From NCBI GenBank assembly GCA_049242865.1, contig JBMLOR010000065.1, positions 1 through 64,000 on the forward strand: a stretch of DNA of 64,000 nt, in the 5' to 3' direction. The notes under the pieces are model-generated. The model was not told the origin of the DNA, searched no databases, and saw nothing but the letters and a program-made list of their open reading frames with translations. This stretch comes from CAIVPM01 sp049242865. GTDB lineage: Bacteria > Bacteroidota > Bacteroidia > Chitinophagales > Chitinophagaceae. The position numbers and the translations under genes were made by a program. Below, piece by piece: positions 1 through 6,544 of the stretch; the stretch's first letter is position 1, and each line of letters begins with the position of its first letter.

Positions 1-1
1 C

Positions 2-1555
2 TTGATGTATTTAGTGCTTACCGCCTTGTTAGCATTGAATGTGTCATCAGAGATTATAAATGCCTTTAAAACAATAAACAATAGCTTGGTATCTGCAAAC
101 GGTGTTATAACAGAGAAAAACAAATCTGTATATTCCACTTTTGAGAAAAAACTAAATGATCAACAAACTAAAGCACAAGCTGCATTGTGGCAACCCCCTG
201 CTTTAGAAGCTAAAAGACTTTCAGACGAAATATATAATTACTTAGAGCAAATAAAATCTGACTTGAAAAAAGAATCTCAATTAACAATTGAAAATGGTGT
301 AGAGAGATTCAAAGAGGATGATTTGGATGCAGCAACACGTTTGCTTGTTGAAGGAACAAAAGGTGATGAGCTTTTAGCTAAATTAACGGCATACAAGCAA
401 AATTTAATTGATGTAATAAACCCATCAAAATTTAGTGGACAAAGTGCTGAAACTTTAAAAAAGATTACCGAAGCATTTGAAAACTTCAAAACTTCGTTGC
501 CATTAGATTTAACACCACCTAAGGCTTCAAGTACACATGGTGAAGTCTCAACAAATAAACCTTGGCAATCTGGTTATTTTAGAATGACCCCTACAGTAGC
601 AGCAATTACTATGATAAGTAAGTTACAAAATGATGTTAAAAATTCTGAATCACAAATTGCTGATTTTTGTTTAAAACAAGTTGGTGCCGTAGAAATCGTA
701 TATGATAACTTCCAAGCGATTGCTTCTCAAAGTAGCGAATATTTAATGCCTGGTCAAGAGTTAACAATAAAAGCAGGTATTGGTGCTTTTAGTAAACAGG
801 CTGCACCAACAGTAAGTATTGGTGGAAGCGTAATCCCACTAAATGCAGAAGGTGTAGCTGAGCAAAAAATTAAAGTTGGAAATACAGGTACTTATACGTC
901 AATAGTTAACATTAGTTTTAAAAAACCAGATGGTACTATTGGAACAGCACAAAAAGAGATAAAATATACTGTAGGTTCACCAACTGGATTATTTGCTAGT
1001 GCAACAGAAGTTAACGTTTTATACAACGGAATTCCAAATCCAGTTGCAATTGCAGGTGGTAGTGGAGATGAAAAAATAACCCCAAGCATCGATAACGGAA
1101 CTATTATTAAAAAAGGGGGTGGAATGTACGAGGTTAATCCAGCTTCAACTGGTAAAGCTAGAATTTCTGCAACAGTAGACGGTAAAACTTCTACATTCGA
1201 ATTTCCTGTAAGAAGAATCCCAAATCCCACTCCTGCTGTGGGACAATATTTTGGAGGATCCGTTCCAGTTAATCAGTTTAAGGCTAACGTAGGTGTAAGA
1301 GCTGATATGGGTGAGTTTGTTTTCAAGAGTGTTAAATTTAATGTCATTTCATATACTATTGTTTGCACGGGTAAAGGTTTTGAAAATGGACCTAAATTCG
1401 CTCAGGTTCAAGGACCATACTTTACAACAGAAGTAAAAGATTATGTAAATATGTGTCGCCCTGGCTCTAGTGTATTAATAACAGATATTTCTGTAAGTGG
1501 GCCTGATGGTACAAGAAAATTACCAGCCTCATTAGCGTTCAATCTAACTAATTAA
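2..1555 (+). CDS. gldM: Type IX secretion / gliding motility protein GldM (5' partial)
   Basis: GldM forms, with GldL, the proton-driven motor of the type IX secretion system; its periplasmic part reaches toward the outer-membrane complex. The visible 517 residues begin inside the N-terminal transmembrane helix (MYLVLTALLALNVSSE, a family hallmark), so the cytoplasmic start lies off the left edge. The rest is a helical region (about residues 30-240) followed by beta-rich periplasmic domains, including the conserved segment beginning GYFRMTPTVAAITMISKLQ near 192-210. The C-terminus matches the complete family end. The gene is followed 12 bases later by gldN, the usual gldKLMN order. Identification is by motif and gene order. 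Confidence 0.95.
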   Translation: MMYLVLTALLALNVSSEIINAFKTINNSLVSANGVITEKNKSVYSTFEKKLNDQQTKAQAALWQPPALEAKRLSDEIYNYLEQIKSDLKKESQLTIENGVERFKEDDLDAATRLLVEGTKGDELLAKLTAYKQNLIDVINPSKFSGQSAETLKKITEAFENFKTSLPLDLTPPKASSTHGEVSTNKPWQSGYFRMTPTVAAITMISKLQNDVKNSESQIADFCLKQVGAVEIVYDNFQAIASQSSEYLMPGQELTIKAGIGAFSKQAAPTVSIGGSVIPLNAEGVAEQKIKVGNTGTYTSIVNISFKKPDGTIGTAQKEIKYTVGSPTGLFASATEVNVLYNGIPNPVAIAGGSGDEKITPSIDNGTIIKKGGGMYEVNPASTGKARISATVDGKTSTFEFPVRRIPNPTPAVGQYFGGSVPVNQFKANVGVRADMGEFVFKSVKFNVISYTIVCTGKGFENGPKFAQVQGPYFTTEVKDYVNMCRPGSSVLITDISVSGPDGTRKLPASLAFNLTN

Positions 1556-1567
1556 TTTGACAAAAGT

Positions 1568-2764
1568 ATGTTAAGTAGAATAATTTTTAAAGGAGTAGCT
1601 CTCTCTATTTTATTTCAATTAATGGCAATTGAAATTACTATTGGTCAACCTGGCAAAAAAGGTGGAACAACAAGAACAAAGCAATCTGCTCCTGCTAAAA
1701 ATCCTTTCCAATCTGGTAATGCTAAACCTGCAAGTAATAATCCTTTCGAGTCGAAACCTGCAAATAATGCACCAACAACCGGAGGGGTAAATCCATTTGA
1801 GTCAAAACCTGCAACTAGTCAGCCCCCAGCTGGTGGAAATCCTTTTGAAAGTAAAACAGGTAGTACAACTAGTCAGCCTACAGGGAGTAATCAGCCACCT
1901 GCACAAAACAAAAGTAAATTACCTATAGTATTTGTACCAGGAGCAGGAAACAATCCATTAGCTGATTCTAGTATAATACCATCAATGAGAATGGAGAGTG
2001 CGATTGAATCTACTATCAAGGATAGAGTTCCTTTAATGTACGATTATGTTAGAGAAGATGATGCTGTTTTTAAACAAACAATTTGGCGTGTAATAGATGC
2101 TAGGGAAAAGTTAAATATGACTTTTAAATATCCTGCAGAGGATGATAATGGGAGTCAATTGTTTTTCTCCATTTTATTTAAATCTGTTGTAGAGGATTCG
2201 GTAGTTGCATTTGATGATGAACGATTTACAAAACCTTATACTCTGGATAAATTTAAAACTAAATTTTCAGGGGGATTAGACACAAGTGATGTTATAGATC
2301 TTGATGGTGTAACAGTCTTAAGAAGAGAAGTGAGAATGAAGGAATTTCCTATAGACTCAGTTTATCAATTTATGATTAAAGAAGATGTGTTCTTTGATAA
2401 AGAATCTTCTAGGTTATTGACTAGAATTGTTGGAATAGCACCTATGGGACCAACAATTTTACCAAGTGGTCAAGTTATTGCGGGACCTTCTTACCCTTAT
2501 TTTTGGTTGTATTACCCAGACATAAGAAAAACACTCGCACGTAAACAAGTTTATAATCCTAAGAATTCTGGAAATAGATTGAGTTGGGAAGATTTATTTG
2601 AGAATAGAACATTTAGCAGCTATATAGTTAAAACAAATAAGGATAATTATAAAGATCAATGGCTAAGACAAAAGTATCCTAATGACACTTTATGGAGACT
2701 TCTTGAAGGCGAAAAAATCAAGGAAAAAATATTCAACTACGAACAAAATCTTTGGGAATATTAG
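1568..2764 (+). CDS. gldN: Gliding motility protein GldN, with NPF-repeat linker
   Basis: GldN is a periplasmic or outer-membrane-associated partner of the lipoprotein GldK in the type IX secretion ring complex. The 398-residue product has an N-terminal signal-like hydrophobic stretch (about 5-25), then a low-complexity Pro/Asn/Ser/Thr linker with four NPF[QE]S motifs at residues 45, 58, 75 and 91, then the conserved GldN domain from about residue 145 (RVPLMYDYVREDDAVF, IWRVIDAREKLN). It lies directly after gldM, so the operon order supports the call. The repeated linker makes the protein somewhat long for the family. Transcription probably ends at the hairpin at 2791-2821. Confidence 0.93.
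   Translation: MLSRIIFKGVALSILFQLMAIEITIGQPGKKGGTTRTKQSAPAKNPFQSGNAKPASNNPFESKPANNAPTTGGVNPFESKPATSQPPAGGNPFESKTGSTTSQPTGSNQPPAQNKSKLPIVFVPGAGNNPLADSSIIPSMRMESAIESTIKDRVPLMYDYVREDDAVFKQTIWRVIDAREKLNMTFKYPAEDDNGSQLFFSILFKSVVEDSVVAFDDERFTKPYTLDKFKTKFSGGLDTSDVIDLDGVTVLRREVRMKEFPIDSVYQFMIKEDVFFDKESSRLLTRIVGIAPMGPTILPSGQVIAGPSYPYFWLYYPDIRKTLARKQVYNPKNSGNRLSWEDLFENRTFSSYIVKTNKDNYKDQWLRQKYPNDTLWRLLEGEKIKEKIFNYEQNLWEY
1700..1853 (+). repeat. NPF[QE]S coding repeats in gldN
   Basis: Four in-frame copies encode NPFQS or NPFES followed by short Pro/Ala/Thr/Ser-rich spacers, with a period of 13 to 17 residues. The repetition is stronger in the protein than in the DNA, where codons differ between copies. 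That suggests selection on the peptide rather than recent slippage. Confidence 0.8.
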
Positions 2765-2790
2765 CAAAAATGTTTCTTAATAAAATTTAT

Positions 2791-2821
2791 AAAGCCTTGC
2801 AAATTGCAGGGCTTTATTTTT
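2791..2821 (+). terminator. Rho-independent terminator after gldN
   Basis: The arms at 2791-2800 and 2806-2815 form a 10-bp stem (AAAGCCTTGC with GCAGGGCTTT, one G-U pair) with a 5-base loop, followed by ATTTTT. It sits 27 bases after the gldN stop and separates the motility operon from rnpA. Confidence 0.8.
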
Positions 2822-2842
2822 GCAAATTATTTTAATTAAATA

Positions 2843-3247
2843 TTGCAACACATTTCTTACACATATAATAAATATCAAAAACTAAAAAGTAAAAAATTAG
2901 TTGATAATTTATTTAAACATGGCAAATCTATTTTAGCTTTTCCTGTAAAAATTATAGTTACAGTTGAAGATAGTATTGAGCCAACTGTATTATCTGGTGT
3001 TGGCGTATCAAAAAAGTATTTTAAAAAGGCACATGATAGAAACTACATTAAAAGAATTATTAAAGAATCGTTTAGGCATCATCAACAGCTGATCATCAAT
3101 TTATCACAAGCTAAGTCAGTAAACATTCATTTTTTTATTTTGTACGTGCATAAAGAACTGCCCAAATTTGCTGATTTAAATGAGCAAATGCCAACAATAA
3201 TTGAGAAACTTATAAAATACATCAACACTGAAAAATTGGTTAAATAA
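2843..3247 (+). CDS. rnpA: Ribonuclease P protein component
   Basis: This is the protein subunit of RNase P, which binds the catalytic RNA and helps mature tRNA 5' ends. The 134-residue basic protein has the N-terminal motif KLKSKKLVDNLFKHGKS, the central sheet around VLSGVGVSKKYFKKA, and the RNR-like helix AHDRNYIKRIIKESFR that matches the family signature. Length is normal. The start must be the TTG at 2843: an in-frame TAA lies six bases upstream (2837-2839) and there is no internal ATG before the conserved domain. rpmH, the usual neighbour, is absent, but yidD follows 16 bases later as in many bacteria. Confidence 0.93.
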   Translation: MQHISYTYNKYQKLKSKKLVDNLFKHGKSILAFPVKIIVTVEDSIEPTVLSGVGVSKKYFKKAHDRNYIKRIIKESFRHHQQLIINLSQAKSVNIHFFILYVHKELPKFADLNEQMPTIIEKLIKYINTEKLVK

Positions 3248-3263
3248 TATAGTAATATTTCCA

Positions 3264-3461
3264 ATGGTGATATTAATTAAAATATACCAATATGGCATTT
3301 CACCACTAATTGGACCAAAGTGTAGGTTTACGCCAACTTGTTCAAATTATAGTATCGAAGCGTTTAAAAAGTATGGACTTGTTAAAGGTTTTTGGCTTAG
3401 TTTAAAACGCATTAGTAATTGCCATCCTTTAGGCAAAAGTGGATACGACCCCGTACCTTAA
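3264..3461 (+). CDS. yidD: Membrane protein insertion efficiency factor YidD
   Basis: This small amphipathic protein assists YidC-dependent membrane insertion at the inner membrane. The 65-residue product carries the family signature: IKIYQYGISPLIGPKCRFTPTCSNYSIEAF, with the conserved CRFxPTCSxY cysteines, and the C-terminal CHPLGKSGYDPVP. Length and motif order match the family. The ATG at 3264 lies 16 bases after rnpA, so the pair is probably co-transcribed. Confidence 0.95.
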   Translation: MVILIKIYQYGISPLIGPKCRFTPTCSNYSIEAFKKYGLVKGFWLSLKRISNCHPLGKSGYDPVP

Positions 3462-3558
3462 TAGAATATTATTTAATTATCACTATAGAATTTTGCAAGG
3501 TAAAATTTAATGGTATCAATTGGATGGCTAAATGCAGTGCTTATTGTATTAAAAGAAA

Positions 3559-4089
3559 TTATAACTTGCTTACAATTTCAGCAAGCTCTTTTTCAATATC
3601 ATTGTATTTTCCGTATTCAACAACTCGTCCAATTTCTTTATTTCCTTGCATTACAATAAATGTTGGTACTTGTGTAATTTTATAGGTTTGGTGTAAATTG
3701 TTTATAGTCTGTTTATCTCTATCTACTGCAATTAATAATACTTTCTTTTCAGGAAATTCACTTTTTTCGATAAGCTTGTAAAACTTTGGTAAAAGGTTTT
3801 GAGTGTCTTCACACCAAGTACCTCCAAAAACTATCAAACTAAATTTGGTTTTTTGTTGATTAAAAATGGCTACAGCATCATTGTTTGGTCTTATATATTT
3901 CATGTCACGAGCAAGCCAAATGTAATTACTATCGCTATTTAACACATTTTTATTGATAACCCCTCTTAGATATTTTTCATTACCATTTTGTACGGTAGTA
4001 TAATCAATTTTTTGAGTGCTACTGCAACTAAATAATAATGTGCTAAAGCTTAGTACAACTATGAAGTTATAAAAATATTTTTTGTTCAT
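3559..4089 (-). CDS. Thioredoxin-fold lipoprotein with single active-site cysteine
   Basis: A 176-residue exported lipoprotein with lipobox LFSC at residues 19-22. The C-terminal half is a thioredoxin fold: strand SLIVFGG, active-site helix start TWCEDTQ (Cys93), and the cis-proline loop TQVPTF. The usual second cysteine of WCxxC is Thr96, so the protein cannot run a normal dithiol cycle by itself. Monothiol relatives of this type are common in Bacteroidota and their function is not established. The start overlaps the stop of the upstream merR-like gene by one base (TAATG), which indicates translational coupling. A role in periplasmic thiol handling is inference only. Confidence 0.8.
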   Translation of the reverse strand: MNKKYFYNFIVVLSFSTLLFSCSSTQKIDYTTVQNGNEKYLRGVINKNVLNSDSNYIWLARDMKYIRPNNDAVAIFNQQKTKFSLIVFGGTWCEDTQNLLPKFYKLIEKSEFPEKKVLLIAVDRDKQTINNLHQTYKITQVPTFIVMQGNKEIGRVVEYGKYNDIEKELAEIVSKL

Positions 4090-4736
4090 TATTTTTCTAA
4101 ATTGGCTTTTACTTCTAATAAAAATGATTTAAATTTTTGGAGCGTTTCTTTAAGCTGCATTTGAGTGTTGGTTTTGTGCTTATTTGCTTTTAAATATTCT
4201 TTTGCTCCTTCAATACTAAATTTTCTGTTGCGAAGTAAGTAGTAAATTATTTTAAGATTTTGAATATCTTCTACTCTAAATAATCTATCACCTTTTCGAT
4301 TTTTTCTTGGCTTTAAAATGTCAAATTCATTTTCCCAAAACCGAATTTGAGAATTGGTTACTTTAAACCAAACAGCAACCTCGCTAATGCTGTAGTATAG
4401 TTTTTTTTTAAGGTCATTGTCGCTAGGAACATCAATTTCATCTATCGTAGCGTAAGTTTCTGTATAAGATTTACGACCACGCTTACCTTTTGTTTTAGTT
4501 AGTTTTTCATCAATGGCCTGATTATGAATTACACTGTGTTTTATTTCTGCTAATGCTATACTATTGTTACTTACAACATCGATGTTTTGTTCAATTAGTT
4601 CGGAATGTTCAATTGGTTTTTTTTCTTCTTTAATTTTTACAGTTACTTGATTATTGGCAAATACAACCTTTTTCTTTTCTTTTGGAGAAGAACTATTTGG
4701 AGGTGTAATAGGATTGCCAAATAAGTCTAACTGCAT
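4089..4736 (-). CDS. MerR-family transcriptional regulator
   Basis: A 215-residue DNA-binding protein. A MerR winged helix-turn-helix spans about residues 110-180: YYSISEVAVWFKVTNSQIRFWENEF, then PRKNRKGDRLFRVEDIQNLKII, with a C-terminal coiled dimerisation helix. The N-terminal 105 residues are low-complexity and lysine-rich and begin MQLDLFGNPI, a short motif often seen at the start of this Bacteroidota family. No C-terminal metal or drug-binding domain is present, so this is a MerR-like regulator without a recognised effector. It is translationally coupled to the thioredoxin-fold lipoprotein downstream. Confidence 0.88.
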   Translation of the reverse strand: MQLDLFGNPITPPNSSSPKEKKKVVFANNQVTVKIKEEKKPIEHSELIEQNIDVVSNNSIALAEIKHSVIHNQAIDEKLTKTKGKRGRKSYTETYATIDEIDVPSDNDLKKKLYYSISEVAVWFKVTNSQIRFWENEFDILKPRKNRKGDRLFRVEDIQNLKIIYYLLRNRKFSIEGAKEYLKANKHKTNTQMQLKETLQKFKSFLLEVKANLEK

Positions 4737-4905
4737 GTGTTGTGCTTTTTACAAATACCTGATTAAAAATACATTATTGCAAATATCGTGCAATGTAGTT
4801 TAAGATAAGATTTTATTTCGATGGTGAATTTTATAAATTTCAATTATCATAAATTGTTGAAAATTACTTTCACTTTTATAAAATACACTTTATAAATAGC
4901 AATTT

Positions 4906-4924
4906 AAACGTAAAAAAAACGTTT
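4906..4924. repeat. Small inverted repeat in the merR/GT39 intergenic gap
   Basis: AAACGT and ACGTTT arms flank an A7 loop within the 260-base AT-rich region between the divergent merR-like and GT39 genes. The 6-bp stem is weak for a terminator. It may be an operator or chance. Confidence 0.3.
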
Positions 4925-4958
4925 TAATAATTTGTAGTTTCTTAAATACATCAACTCC

Positions 4959-5000
4959 ATGAAAAAAATACTAATATTGCCTAAATATCCTGTGAAATGA
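4959..5000 (+). other. Possible 13-codon leader ORF coupled to GT39 gene
   Basis: ATG at 4959 opens a 13-residue reading frame (MKKILILPKYPVK) whose TGA overlaps the next gene's ATG as ATGA (4997-5000). The peptide resembles the first residues of many glycosyltransferases, so it could be a vestige of one, or a coupling leader. There is no independent evidence that it is translated. Confidence 0.3.
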
Positions 5001-6544
5001 ATAAGCATTGCACTTACCTTGTATATGCGTTAGCATTAATAAAATTTATTTTTCCGTTTTTTCTTATTGATTTTAATTTTCAATTGCACGCCACAGAATT
5101 TGTAAATTATGATACTGCTTCTTCGTTTAATTGGGGTTACAATAAAGCAGATGCTCCCATGCTATATTGGATAAGTATTTTGCAGCATCAGTTGGGAACA
5201 AATATTTTTATGTTGAAGTGTGTGCCAGCCTTTTTTGGGGCATTGGCGTATTGTTTTGTTGGATTAATTGTTGTGCAATTGGGGGGGAAATTATTTGCAG
5301 TTTTTTTAGCATTTCTGCCATTTATATTGTCCATTTATTTGCCAGTTCAATTTTTTTATAGTACCGAAACACTAGCAATTTGTTTTTATACTGCAATGGT
5401 GTATAGTATAGTTAAACATACATATACCAAAAAGCTGATGTGGCTGTATACTTTTGGCATTTTTTGTGGTTTTGGAATGTTAAGTAATCAGCATTTTTTA
5501 ATTACTGCAGCAATAACTATTTGTTGTTTTGCACTAAGCAAACGTTACAGCACGGTTTTTTTAAATGTTCATTTTTATGTGGCCCTATTTATTGCATTAA
5601 TTATTTATCTGCCACATTTAATATGGCTCAACGAACAAGTTAATAGTAATACAATTAATACAGTTGCAACAGCTATAAGTATTGAAGCATATAGCTTGCA
5701 ACAATTATTTTTTATTTTGGGTGGAGCTTTTATTTGGATAATTGGAATATTGTACATTGCCCTAACCGACAAAGGCCGAGAGCATTTACCTTTTTTAATC
5801 AGTTTTTTAATTATTAATGTAGTGTTTTTTATAAACCAAGTTGATGCAAAAAATTTGCTCCCTTTGTATGCAATTTTACTAGCTTTTGGAGCCTTTAATA
5901 TTGAGCGATTAACTACAAGATATGTACGAATTTTAAGGTACGTTAGTATAACCCCTTTGTTTTATGTTGGATTTATGAATATGCCTACTTACATGCCAAT
6001 TTTACCGCCAGATAAACTCGCATCTATTTACACAGGCAGAGAATTACAACAAACCAATATTTTGTTGTGGGATGATAATAATAAACATGATATACCACAG
6101 AATTTTGCTGAAATGATAGGCTATAAAGAAATTTTAGAAAAGACCTCAAAAGTATATCATGGAGTAAACGAACAAGATAAAATAAATACAGTTATTGTTT
6201 GTAAAAACAAAGCAATCGCTGCTGCTGTAAATTTTTATAAAAATGATTATCAATTGCCAAGTGCAATTGTTGCCAATGATGATTTTTATTTTACATCAAA
6301 CATAAAAAACAACATTGTAAACGTTGTTTTTATTGGTAATCCAGTACCAGAACAACATGTTGAGTTATACAAAAATTTTGAAAATAGTTATTTGGCTGAT
6401 GAGTTTAATGAAAATCAGTATAGTAAATACAAGGGCACCAAAATTATGTTGTATTTAAAAGCCAATGAAACTCTAAATAATCAAGTAAGAAATAACCATG
6501 TATTTGAAGATGATAAAGAAGAAAGTTTTTTAGCGAATAAGTAA
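4997..6544 (+). CDS. GT39-like integral membrane glycosyltransferase, divergent
   Basis: A 515-residue protein with about nine to eleven hydrophobic helices in the first 340 residues, then a soluble C-terminal domain of about 160 residues. Layout and sequence resemble the ArnT/PMT (GT39) superfamily, which moves sugars from a polyprenyl phosphate onto acceptors on the periplasmic side. The first periplasmic loop (ATEFVNYDTASSFNWGY, then DAPMLYW) matches the family loop, but the usual catalytic Asp-Glu pair reads Thr33-Glu34. Activity is therefore uncertain. The 3' end overlaps the convergent cargo gene by 15 bases. No other sugar gene is adjacent, so the acceptor is unknown. Confidence 0.7.
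   Translation: MNKHCTYLVYALALIKFIFPFFLIDFNFQLHATEFVNYDTASSFNWGYNKADAPMLYWISILQHQLGTNIFMLKCVPAFFGALAYCFVGLIVVQLGGKLFAVFLAFLPFILSIYLPVQFFYSTETLAICFYTAMVYSIVKHTYTKKLMWLYTFGIFCGFGMLSNQHFLITAAITICCFALSKRYSTVFLNVHFYVALFIALIIYLPHLIWLNEQVNSNTINTVATAISIEAYSLQQLFFILGGAFIWIIGILYIALTDKGREHLPFLISFLIINVVFFINQVDAKNLLPLYAILLAFGAFNIERLTTRYVRILRYVSITPLFYVGFMNMPTYMPILPPDKLASIYTGRELQQTNILLWDDNNKHDIPQNFAEMIGYKEILEKTSKVYHGVNEQDKINTVIVCKNKAIAAAVNFYKNDYQLPSAIVANDDFYFTSNIKNNIVNVVFIGNPVPEQHVELYKNFENSYLADEFNENQYSKYKGTKIMLYLKANETLNNQVRNNHVFEDDKEESFLANK

Noticed and set aside
2765..2842. rpmH gene upstream of rnpA
   Set aside because: The gap holds only the gldN terminator and a short AT-rich stretch; no L34 sequence is present.
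3462..3685. Frame continuing past yidD (3419-3685)
   Set aside because: It overlaps yidD in another frame and the antisense thioredoxin-like gene, with no family match.
6530..6544. Overlap of GT39 and cargo gene as a sign of annotation error
   Set aside because: Both C-termini match their families closely; a 15-base convergent overlap is acceptable.
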